From Sipunculus nudus (Eukaryota > Annelida > Sipuncula > Golfingiida > Sipunculidae), in contig CM049320.1 of assembly GCA_026874595.1 (NCBI GenBank), positions 31,344,214 through 31,408,213 of the forward strand: a stretch of DNA of 64,000 bases, given 5' to 3'. The stretch's first letter is position 1. Each line of letters opens with the position of its first letter. A model generated the notes under the pieces. That model searched no databases. It was not told the origin of the DNA and was given only the letters and a program-made list of their open reading frames with translations. A program made the translations under genes and the position numbers. Positions 28,101 through 38,398 of this stretch are shown in pieces.

Positions 28101-31100
28101 CGGCTTCTATGGCTCAGGGGAAGAGCACAGGACCCAAAGCAGGGAGATCGTGAGTTCGAATCTCAGCCTAGACGGTGAGATTTATCACGGTTGGCCCCGA
28201 CCCAGGGTGAGCCCTCTGCAGTCATAATGGGGAGATTGTACCCCACAGTCGTGTTTCATTCACATACGAGTGCGCCTTTCCGGGGTTTCGAAATTATGAC
28301 CCAGAAAGGGGGATGACACACATCCAGGGTCTGCAGGAGTGGTACACCGAACCTTGTTGACACGAGTATTATTGAGTATAAATAAGCTCATTTTACGGAG
28401 TCTGAAACCGGAATGAATCTCTACAGATATACATAGTACTAAGTTAAGTAAGGTTTAAAAAATGGAGGCGGTTTCCTCCATCCAAAAAAATATATAAAAA
28501 AAGATTCCTTCAGTAACTAATTTTCCCCTCAGTTGAGTTGACCAGGTAAATTAATGCCGCGCTTTTTGTCAGTATAAATATGGGCATTGTGCTAGGAAAG
28601 ACAAATTCATCACAAAAATCCACATGAAGTTGCACGTCAACGATACTGTGTTTAAACACCTACATTAAATATTAGCGTTTCGTTAATGTTAAAACTAATA
28701 TAAATTTTATTGTAACACTCGAAAGGATAAAAAATCAGAACATTTCGACTCCTTAAAACATCATCCAACAGAGGCAGTCTTTTATAGTGTTGTTAAATCT
28801 AAGCTATTTCCTATATAATGTTTGTTCCTCAAGAATGTAAACACAAGTTCCAAACACTGTAATTAAAGGAGCATCACATAGTTGATGATGCAAAAGAAGA
28901 CAACGAGCGAAAGGATCAAACTCAAAACAGTTCGTTTCTTTTAAAATTATCTCCTACAAAGTGTATGTCATAAAGTATTACGATATGATATTTTATGAAT
29001 GGAGAAATGAAGAACAAGGAAATATGCATAAAGTGTTATTCGCGGGAAAATATACCTTCATAAAGATATCTCTATAATACTTTATTCTTATAATTACAAT
29101 TTGAAGGTGGATTTTTGGCTCAGCTGACTGAAAGTCATCTGAGCTATAGCGATCACTCTTTGTCCGTTGTCCGTCTGTCCGTCTGTCCGTCCGTTAACCA
29201 GGCACAAATCGTAACCGCTGGACCTAGAACCTTGTAACTTGGCATTCTGAGAGGTCCATGAAAAATCTCCTTGGAAACCAGAAATTAGGTCTCTGTTACC
29301 CATATCCTTCGAGCTATGGGGCCCCAAAGTACCCCCCCAGCAAAGTCAAAAATTTCATACAAAAACATCAATATCTCATTAACTACATCACTGATGGTCA
29401 TGATTTTTTGCATACATATTGATCATGAGATGTTCCATCAGTTCCTGCAGACTGGTGGCGCCACCTGTATTTTTTTATTTTTTACGAATTTTTTTCTCTA
29501 TTTTTGAGACCTTTAAAAATGTGAACCTCTGTTAACAAGGCACAAATTGTAAAGACTGGACCTAGAATCTTCATTCTTGAGACATTGAGAGGTCAATGAA
29601 AAAATGTCCATGGAAACCAGAAATTAGGTCTCTGTTACCCATATCCTTCGAGCTATGGGGCCCCGAAGTACCCCCCAGAATAGTCAAAAATTTCATACAA
29701 AAACATCAATATCTCATTAACTACATTACTGATGGTCATGATTTTTTGCATGGATATTGATCATGGAGTGTTTCATCAGTTGTGCAGACTGGTGGCGCCA
29801 CTTGTATTTTTTCAATTTTTACGAATTTTTTTCTCTATTTTTGAAACCTGTGAAGATGAAGTCATCTGTTAACAGGGCACAAATCGTAACGACTGGACCT
29901 AGAATCTTCTCTCTTGACATGCAGAGAGGCCCATAAAAAGTCTCCTTGGAAACCTGAAATTAGGTCTCTGTTACCCATAACCTCTGAGCTATGGGGCTCC
30001 GAAGTACCCCCCAGAATAATGGAAAATTTGATACAAAAGTTCAAGTAACTGATCAACTATTGCATTGATCACCATGATTCTTTGCATTGATTTTGATCAT
30101 GGGGTGTTTCATCAGTTTCTGCAGACTGGTGGTGCCACCTGTATTTTTTCGATTTTTATGTTTTTTTTTCTCTATTTTTGAGACATTAAAAGATGCGGTC
30201 ATCTGTTAACAGGCCACAAATCCTAATGACTGGACCTAGAATCGTCTCTCTTGACATGCAGGGAGGCCCATGAAAAGTCTCCTTGGAAACCTGAAACTAG
30301 GTCTCTGTTACCCATAACCTCTGAGCTATGGGGCTCAGAAGTACCCCCCAGAATAATGGAAAATTTGATACAAAAGCTCAAATATCTGAACAACTATTGC
30401 ATTGATCACCATGATTCTTTGTATGGATATTGATCATGGGATGTTTCATCAGTTTCTGCAGTCTGGTGGCGCCACCTGCATTTTTTCGATTTTTACGAAT
30501 TATTTTCTCTATTTATGAAACCTTAAGATGGGGTCATCTGTTAACAGGGCACAAATCGTAACGCCTGGACCTAGAATCTTCTCTCTTGACATGCAGGGAG
30601 GCCCATTAAAAGTCACCTTAGAAACTTAGAAAAAGGTCTCTGTTACCCATTTTCTTCGAGCTAGGGGCTCCCAAGTACCCCCCAGAATGATGGAAAATTT
30701 GATACAAAAGCTCAAGTATCTGAAAAACTATTGCAATGATCACCATAATTCTTTGCACAGATATTGATCTTGGAATGTTTCATCAGTTTCTGCAGTCTGA
30801 TGGCGCCACTGGTATTTTTTCGATTTCTACGAATTTTACAGGGCACAATCGTAATGCCTAGACCTAGAATCTTCTGTCTTGACATGCAGAGAAGCCCATA
30901 AAAAATTTCCTTGGACACCTCAAATTAGGTTTCTGTTACCAATATTCTTAGAGCTATTGGGCTCAGAAGTACCCCCCAGAATAATGGAAAATTTGATACA
31001 AAAGCTCAAGTATCTGAACAACTTATGCATTGATCACCATGATTCTTAGCATTGATATTGATCATGGGGTGTTTCATCAGTTTCTGCAGTCTGGTGGCGC

Positions 31101-33776
31101 CATCTGTATTTTTTTCAATTTTTAGCTCAGCTGACTGAAAGTCATCTGAGCTATAGCGATCACTCTTTGTCCGTCGTCCGTCTGTCCGTCCGTTAACCAG
31201 GCACAAATCGTAACCACTGGACCTAGAACCTTGTAACTTGGCATTCTGAGAGGTCCATGAAAAATCTCCTTGGAATCCAGAAATTAGGTCTCTGCTACCC
31301 ATATCCTTTGAGCTATGGGGCCCCAAATTACCCCCCAGAATTGTCAAAAATGTCATACAAAAACTTCAATATCTCATTAACTACATCACTGATGGTCATG
31401 ATTTTTGGCATACGTATTGATGATCAGATGTTCCATCAGTTCCTGCAGACTGGTGGCGCCACCTGTATTGTTAGATTTTTTTACGATTTTTTCCTCTATT
31501 TTTGAGACCTTTAAGGATGCTGTCATCTGTTAACGTGGCACAAATCGTAACGACTGGACCTAGAATCTTCATTCTCAACACACTTAGAGACCCATGAAAA
31601 GTCTGAATGGAAACCTGAAATTAGGTCTATGCTACCCATATCCTTCAAGCTATGGGGCCCCAAATTACCCCCCAGAATTGTCAAAAATTTCATACAAAAA
31701 CTTCAATATCTCATTAACTACATCACTGATGGTCATGATTTTTGGCATACGTATTGATGATGAGATGTTTCATCAGTTTCTGCAGACTGGTGGCGCCACC
31801 TGTATTTTTCAATTTTTACGAATTGTTTTCTCTATTTTTGAGACCTTTAAAAATGTGAACAGGGCACAAATCATAAAGACTGGACCTAGAATCTTCATTC
31901 TTGACACACTGATAGGTCCATGAAAAGTCTCCATGGAAACCTGAAATAAAGTCTCTGTTACCCATATACTTTGAGCTGTGTGATGGGCTCCCAATTAGCC
32001 CCCAGAATAATGGAAAATTTGATAAAAACAAACTGCAACATCTCAATAACTACAACACTGATGGTCATGACTTTTTGCATACATATTGATCAAGAGGTGT
32101 TCCATCAGTTCCTGCAGACTGGTGGTGCCACCTGTATTTTTTCAAATTTTCACAATTTTTTTTTCTCTAATTTTGAGACCTTTAAGGATGTACTTATCTG
32201 TCAACAGGGTACAAATTGTAACGACTGGACCTAGAATCCTCATTCTTGACAGACAGGGAGACCCATGAAAAGTCTCCATGGAAACTTGAAATTAGGTCTC
32301 TGTTACCCAAAATCTCTGAGCTATGGGGCTCCGAAGTACCCCCAAGAATAATGGAAAATTTGATACAAAAGCTTAAGTATCTGATAAAATAATGCATTGA
32401 TCACCATAATTCTTTTCATGGATATTGGTCATGGAATGTTCCATCAGTTTCTGCAGACTGGTGGCACCACCTGTATTCTTTCGATTTTTTAAGATTTTTT
32501 GGTTCAGCTGACTGAATGTCATTTTCTCAACACCAGGTTATGTGCTCAAGTTTGGTATGTTGATTTATCATTTATTCATTGTCTGTGCATTCCAGAACAA
32601 AAAAACCTTGCAGTTCCACTTTATTTCTAGTCTGTATGCGCAACATGCTGTTACCAGCAAAATTTAATTCTTGCAATACCAGTTAAAACTAATGTCTGAT
32701 GACTACATATTCATTAGATTTTGAATGCAAAACATGCTTGTAATTCAAGTTCAGCTGAGCGTCATGGCCCATGGGCCTCTTGTTTATATTTAAGATAAAA
32801 ATTTATCCATCTAGAACGATTTATGTTCTAAGTCTAGGTTAGGTTTTCAAGAATAATTAATTTTCCACTGAGCTGCGATCCTGTGGTTTTTCAATGTTGT
32901 CAGCTGTTTTAGAATATATATACGCATTGTGTTTACAAAAGATTAATTCATCACAAAACACTCATTAAATTACACTTCAACGGAACTGAATTGAAGGACC
33001 TACATAAAAGTTTACTATTTATTATATAGAGAAGATGTTAATTGAAACATTACTCTAAAATTAATTTAATTGGCATTGTTGAAAATAAACATATCATTTC
33101 GATCTTTTCTAACCCTATTGACTAAGTAGGTTTGATATAAAGTATTGATTTAACTTTATTTATTTATGGTGAAATGATGCATAAACCTGTAGAAATAAAA
33201 GGATATTTATTTTTCTGCGTATTTTACAAGGCAGCATTATTTTGTATTTTAGATGGAAAAAAAGGTTTATTGGCTAAGAAGGTTTCAGTTACTTTTCCAG
33301 GTTAGGTTTCCTTCAATAACTGAATGCCCGCTAATAAGGCGTCGTCATTTATCAATCTTGGGTTTCATGAAATACAATTAAATGATATATCATAGTTAAG
33401 TTATAAACTGTAATAACATTTTGAGGCGTATAATATAAGGTAGCATTTTGTTGAAACTTTAGATCAGATGAAGGGTGTGCTCGTTAAGAAATTATCAGCT
33501 GGTAGATTAGGTTCTAATTTTCAATCAAGTTGCTAATAAAAGACCAATTCAACACATAAACGACATTAAGTTAAAAGTCAATGAAACTCTGTGAAAATAC
33601 CTATAACTGTTTATAATTGTCTGTATAAAGTCGGTTCCATAATAAGACAAACATTATTCAAATATATTCTATTACGGAGGAACAAAATACATTTACGGTT
33701 GAAAATAAGACAGCAACAGAAAAAAATAAAGATTATAATATTTGATTCCTTATGCCATTATCCAACATAAAAATCC

Positions 33777-33835
<59 letters not shown>

Positions 33836-35018
33836 TATAAGGAACTATGCCTGCTAATAAATTTAATTATGGCCTCTTGGGAATTTGGCCCGGTGCATAT
33901 AACTCCTGGTTCAAATAGAGGTTATTTATAACACATCACCATATCAGAAAACTATCTTCACGACACGCTAAATAGTGTCAACGACAAGTCACGATAATGT
34001 CCTCTCTAAATTAAATTTAATGTACTTTTTATAGGAATCACCTGTGGCGAGATATGCAGCTATAACGGCAAAGCTAAACCGGGAAAGTATTACCCGTACT
34101 TAACAAAACGGGTGAACTGCCCAAATATCTTATCACGGATGGCGAACCCTAAGTCACAAGCAGTATACCCACCACCAAGGTTTATTCCGAGTGCGACGTA
34201 CGAGGAGTTCACTCAAAATGGGGAATGTCCCAACACAACATGGTATATGATCGATTTTAAACCAAACCATGAAACTATTCAGGAAACTGTATCTCAGGAA
34301 AAAATAAATGACCTGGTCTACAGAGACAGGAATGGAGAACATATAAACACGTACAATGATTCTTATCTATGTCGAAATACGCTGCATCGATATAAGAGAT
34401 ATATAAGCGAGAGGCGGGGCCTTGTTATTGGAACATTGCAACCTTGGCTAGAGGCCATGCTGCTCAATCTGTTCGCGAGTCACGTGACCACGTCAGATTA
34501 TAATCCGCTTTATCTGGATCATCCGAAGTTGCGTTTGTATCATCCAATTGAAGTTGCCAAACGCTTTAGGTCAGGGCAACTGGAGCCGTTTGACTTTGCT
34601 GCAAGCTACTCTTCCATTGAACACAGTGGATTAGGCAGATACGGTGACCCTCTGGATCCGTTTGGGGACCTGGAAGCAGTGGCTCAGGTGTGGTGCATGC
34701 TTAAACCAGGAGGAGTATTTTTCCTTGGACTCCCGATGGACAAACAAAGCAACACTTGTTCTATTGTATGGAACGCTCACCGCCTCTATGGTTTCACACG
34801 GCTAAAACACATGACAGCAAACTGGGAGGTGTTGGACCTTCAACAAAATAAGGAAGGACAACCTGATTTGTATAATCATGTGATGCTTGTCCTTCGAAAA
34901 GTAACATAATTGTTGCCACGAAATCTTACAAAATGTTCAAGTTTAGTCTGGTTCTTGAAAACAAAACTGTCTGCGTAAGTTGGATGGGTATTTCTCCAAT
35001 AAAATAATGAAAAAATCT
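25009..35018 (+). CDS. Gene A: DUF268 protein with repeated stem exons
   Basis: Spliced model: 25059-25143, 25617-25664, 26680-26724, 33253-33300, 33463-33510, 34035-34909; every intron is phase 1. The predicted protein is about 382 residues: a short basic N-terminus with RFRIA and one hydrophobic anchor (about residues 7-24), four stem cassettes of 15-16 residues each starting with Asp, then a DUF268 domain of about 290 residues. The domain has a methyltransferase-like core: VIGTLQPWLEAMLL, FDFAASYSSIEHSGLGRYGD and LKPGGVFFLGLP. The N-terminal anchor suggests a type II membrane protein of the secretory pathway (inference). The biochemical role of DUF268 is not established. AATAAA at 34998-35003 is a likely polyadenylation signal. 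Introns are swollen by a SINE and a 3.7-kb element. Exon order comes from splice signals, phase and gene B; whether all cassettes are used is unknown. Confidence 0.8.
25617..25664 (+). CDS. Gene A stem exon, cassette 1
   Basis: 48-bp exon between TATATTTTAG and GTAAGG, phase 1 at both ends. It adds DPMKGMLPQKISVGRP. The donor is strong. Confidence 0.75.
26680..26724 (+). CDS. Gene A stem exon, cassette 2
   Basis: 45-bp exon after AAACTTTAG, phase 1 at both ends, adding DIKKTIPTKIPFGSG. The donor GTTTGA is weak but legal. Confidence 0.65.
27287..27334 (+). pseudogene. Dead stem cassette
   Basis: The text GCAAGGTGTGCTTCC...GTTGGTAGTCAAG|GTTAGG matches the cassette pattern. The acceptor AG has become CA (TTTCAAATGAG), and a TAG codon would follow if the nearby GAG were used. 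Confidence 0.7.
27835..27882 (+). pseudogene. Dead stem cassette
   Basis: Acceptor TTGTTGTAG survives and ATCAGAGGAAAGGTCTG follows, but one base is missing relative to other cassettes and the donor has been lost (CACACCTTAA). Confidence 0.7.
28031..28078 (+). pseudogene. Dead stem cassette
   Basis: Exactly 48 bp between TATGTTTAAG and GTTAAG, but the second codon in the cassette phase is TAA. A SINE sits a few bases downstream. Confidence 0.75.
28097..28504 (+). mobile_element. tRNA-derived SINE with target-site duplication
   Basis: The head carries an A box (TGGCTCAGGGG, near 28120) and a B box (GAGTTCGAATCTC, near 28152). The body is about 330 bp and unrelated to tRNA, and the 3' end is A-rich. 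It is flanked by TTCCTTCAGTA on both sides (28086-28096 and 28505-28515), an 11-bp target-site duplication. It lies in an intron of gene A. tRNA-like folding of the full head is imperfect, as usual in SINEs. Confidence 0.88.
29117..32782 (+). mobile_element. Helentron/pearl-like element 2 with ~336-bp array
   Basis: Head GGCTCAGCTGACTGAAAGTC, GTCCGTC tract, then an internal array of about ten copies near 336 bp. Copies are anchored by GGCACAAATCGTAAC at 29201, 29539, 29876, 30212, 30548, 30842, 31200, 31537, 31863 and 32209. A second head copy lies at 31130. The tail is TTCAGCTGAGC, palindrome GGCCCATGGGCC (32766-32777), then TCTTG. It sits inside an intron module of gene A: joining GATTTTTG (29110-29117) to TTTATATTTAAG (32783-32794) restores the pre-exon sequence seen in sister modules. 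ORFs on both strands here are repeat shadows. Confidence 0.82.
32795..32837 (+). pseudogene. Dead stem cassette split from its module by element 2
   Basis: After TATATTTAAG comes a degenerate 43-bp relic ending AGTCTAG|GTTAGG. The flanking intron (GTTAGGTTTTC... and TTCATCACAAAA) matches the other modules. Confidence 0.6.
33253..33300 (+). CDS. Gene A stem exon, cassette 3
   Basis: 48-bp exon between TTGTATTTTAG and GTTAGG, phase 1 at both ends, adding DGKKGLLAKKVSVTFP. It is inside the 4-kb duplicated segment. Confidence 0.7.
33463..33510 (+). CDS. Gene A stem exon, cassette 4
   Basis: 48-bp exon between GAAACTTTAG and a weak donor GTTCTA, phase 1 at both ends, adding DQMKGVLVKKLSAGRL. Confidence 0.65.
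33779..33832. repeat. (AT)n microsatellite, copy in gene A
   Basis: Uninterrupted AT repeat about 6 bp longer than its counterpart near 38149-38196. Confidence 0.95.
34035..34909 (+). CDS. Gene A terminal exon: DUF268 catalytic-like domain
   Basis: Acceptor TTTTTATAG|GA; 290 codons plus stop. The exon opens with ITCGEICSYNGKAKPGKYYP, matching gene B exactly at its own acceptor, so coding begins 77 bases before the first in-frame ATG (34112). Conserved blocks include YPPPRFIP, NGECPNTTWY, LCRNTLH, VIGTLQPWLEAMLL, FDFAASYSSIEHSG and LKPGGVFFLGLP; it ends VMLVLRKVT. Eight or more cysteines and a lumenal-type sequence fit a secretory protein (inference). Confidence 0.9.
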
Positions 35019-35349
35019 AATTTGGCAGCAGGTATCCATTTGCTTTCACTTCCTTTTTTTACTGTCCACGAATGGACAATAGTTAAACTTTATATGCTGT
35101 CCTGATATAATCTAGAATGGTGCTTTACGAAGGACAATCATCACATCACTCCCCTTCTTTTTTTGGATATCCATTACCTCCCAATTTGCCGTCACATGCT
35201 GTAGTCGAGAGTAACTATAGAGACGATGAACGTTGAATACAATAGCACAGCTGTTACTTCTACTGTTCATCGGAAGTCCGAGGAAAAATACTCCTCCTGG
35301 TTTAACCATGCACCACACCTGAGCCAACGCTACCAGATCACCAAACGGA
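35019..35349 (-). pseudogene. 3' fragment of DUF268 gene B inserted at duplication junction
   Basis: 331 bp matching 45439-45769 at a constant offset of 10420, with no indel and one coding change (Ala to Val in the FNAHRLYSY block). It carries the last 70 or so codons of gene B (AQVWCMVKPGGVFFLGLPMN to the stop) plus its 3' untranslated part, on the - strand. It has no upstream exons or promoter and cannot make a whole domain. It sits exactly between the two copies of the 4-kb tandem duplication. Confidence 0.9.
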
Positions 35350-37164
35350 AATAATGGAAAATTTGATACAAAAGCTCAAGTATCTGAACAACTTATGCAT
35401 TGATCACCATGATTCTTAGCATTGATATTGATCATGGGGTGTTTCATCAGTTTCTGCAGTCTGGTGGCGCCATCTGTATTTTTTTCAATTTTTAGCTCAG
35501 CTGACTGAAAGTCATCTGAGCTATAGCGATCACTCTTTGTCCGTCGTCCGTCTGTCCGTCCGTTAACCAGGCACAAATCGTAACCACTGGACCTAGAACC
35601 TTGTAACTTGGCATTCTGAGAGGTCCATGAAAAATCTCCTTGGAATCCAGAAATTAGGTCTCTGCTACCCATATCCTTTGAGCTATGGGGCCCCAAATTA
35701 CCCCCCAGAATTGTCAAAAATGTCATACAAAAACTTCAATATCTCATTAACTACATCACTGATGGTCATGATTTTTGGCATACGTATTGATGATCAGATG
35801 TTCCATCAGTTCCTGCAGACTGGTGGCGCCACCTGTATTGTTAGATTTTTTTACGATTTTTTCCTCTATTTTTGAGACCTTTAAGGATGCTGTCATCTGT
35901 TAACGTGGCACAAATCGTAACGACTGGACCTAGAATCTTCATTCTCAACACACTTAGAGACCCATGAAAAGTCTGAATGGAAACCTGAAATTAGGTCTAT
36001 GCTACCCATATCCTTCAAGCTATGGGGCCCCAAATTACCCCCCAGAATTGTCAAAAATTTCATACAAAAACTTCAATATCTCATTAACTACATCACTGAT
36101 GGTCATGATTTTTGGCATACGTATTGATGATGAGATGTTTCATCAGTTTCTGCAGACTGGTGGCGCCACCTGTATTTTTCAATTTTTACGAATTGTTTTC
36201 TCTATTTTTGAGACCTTTAAAAATGTGAACAGGGCACAAATCATAAAGACTGGACCTAGAATCTTCATTCTTGACACACTGATAGGTCCATGAAAAGTCT
36301 CCATGGAAACCTGAAATAAAGTCTCTGTTACCCATATACTTTGAGCTGTGTGATGGGCTCCCAATTAGCCCCCAGAATAATGGAAAATTTGATAAAAACA
36401 AACTGCAACATCTCAATAACTACAACACTGATGGTCATGACTTTTTGCATACATATTGATCAAGAGGTGTTCCATCAGTTCCTGCAGACTGGTGGTGCCA
36501 CCTGTATTTTTTCAAATTTTCACAATTTTTTTTTCTCTAATTTTGAGACCTTTAAGGATGTACTTATCTGTCAACAGGGTACAAATTGTAACGACTGGAC
36601 CTAGAATCCTCATTCTTGACAGACAGGGAGACCCATGAAAAGTCTCCATGGAAACTTGAAATTAGGTCTCTGTTACCCAAAATCTCTGAGCTATGGGGCT
36701 CCGAAGTACCCCCAAGAATAATGGAAAATTTGATACAAAAGCTTAAGTATCTGATAAAATAATGCATTGATCACCATAATTCTTTTCATGGATATTGGTC
36801 ATGGAATGTTCCATCAGTTTCTGCAGACTGGTGGCACCACCTGTATTCTTTCGATTTTTTAAGATTTTTTGGTTCAGCTGACTGAATGTCATTTTCTCAA
36901 CACCAGGTTATGTGCTCAAGTTTGGTATGTTGATTTATCATTTATTCATTGTCTGTGCATTCCAGAACAAAAAAACCTTGCAGTTCCACTTTATTTCTAG
37001 TCTGTATGCGCAACATGCTGTTACCAGCAAAATTTAATTCTTGCAATACCAGTTAAAACTAATGTCTGATGACTACATATTCATTAGATTTTGAATGCAA
37101 AACATGCTTGTAATTCAAGTTCAGCTGAGCGTCATGGCCCATGGGCCTCTTGTTTATATTTAAG

Positions 37165-37207
37165 ATAAAAATTTATCCATCTAGAACGATTTATGTTCTA
37201 AGTCTAG
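37165..37207 (+). pseudogene. Dead stem cassette, duplicate copy
   Basis: Copy of the relic at 32795-32837 within the tandem duplicate. Confidence 0.55.
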
Positions 37208-37622
37208 GTTAGGTTTTCAAGAATAATTAATTTTCCACTGAGCTGCGATCCTGTGGTTTTTCAATGTTGTCAGCTGTTTTAGAATATATATACGCATTGT
37301 GTTTACAAAAGATTAATTCATCACAAAACACTCATTAAATTACACTTCAACGGAACTGAATTGAAGGACCTACATAAAAGTTTACTATTTATTATATAGA
37401 GAAGATGTTAATTGAAACATTACTCTAAAATTAATTTAATTGGCATTGTTGAAAATAAACATATCATTTCGATCTTTTCTAACCCTATTGACTAAGTAGG
37501 TTTGATATAAAGTATTGATTTAACTTTATTTATTTATGGTGAAATGATGCATAAACCTGTAGAAATAAAAGGATATTTATTTTTCTGCGTATTTTACAAG
37601 GCAGCATTATTTTGTATTTTAG

Positions 37623-37670
37623 ATGGAAAAAAAGGTTTATTGGCTAAGAAGGTTTCAGTTACTTTTCCAG
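37623..37670 (+). CDS. A' stem exon (copy of cassette 3)
   Basis: Identical to 33253-33300, including acceptor and donor. It could be spliced only from an upstream exon of gene A, because the duplicate lacks an anchor exon. Confidence 0.55.
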
Positions 37671-37832
37671 GTTAGGTTTCCTTCAATAACTGAATGCCCG
37701 CTAATAAGGCGTCGTCATTTATCAATCTTGGGTTTCATGAAATACAATTAAATGATATATCATAGTTAAGTTATAAACTGTAATAACATTTTGAGGCGTA
37801 TAATATAAGGTAGCATTTTGTTGAAACTTTAG

Positions 37833-37880
37833 ATCAGATGAAGGGTGTGCTCGTTAAGAAATTATCAGCTGGTAGATTAG
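37833..37880 (+). CDS. A' stem exon (copy of cassette 4)
   Basis: Identical to 33463-33510 with the same weak donor. Confidence 0.5.
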
Positions 37881-38146
37881 GTTCTAATTTTCAATCAAGT
37901 TGCTAATAAAAGACCAATTCAACACATAAACGACATTAAGTTAAAAGTCAATGAAACTCTGTGAAAATACCTATAACTGTTTATAATTGTCTGTATAAAG
38001 TCGGTTCCATAATAAGACAAACATTATTCAAATATATTCTATTACGGAGGAACAAAATACATTTACGGTTGAAAATAAGACAGCAACAGAAAAAAATAAA
38101 GATTATAATATTTGATTCCTTATGCCATTATCCAACATAAAAATCC

Positions 38147-38148
<2 letters not shown>

Positions 38149-38196
<48 letters not shown>
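38149..38196. repeat. (AT)n microsatellite, copy in A'
   Basis: Three dinucleotides shorter than the copy near 33779-33832; almost the only length difference between the duplicates. Confidence 0.95.
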
Positions 38197-38199
<3 letters not shown>

Positions 38200-38398
38200 T
38201 ATAAGGAACTATGCCTGCTAATAAATTTAATTATGGCCTCTTGGGAATTTGGCCCGGTGCATATAACTCCTGGTTCAAATAGAGGTTATTTATAACACAT
38301 CACCATATCAGAAAACTATCTTCACGACACGCTAAATAGTGTCAACGACAAGTCACGATAATGTCCTCTCTAAATTAAATTTAATGTACTTTTTATAG

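Noticed and set aside
29094-32397. Many 60-116 codon frames on both strands with MGNRDLISGF-like text
   Set aside because: They recur with the ~336-bp repeat in element 2 and its duplicate; shadows of a non-coding tandem array.
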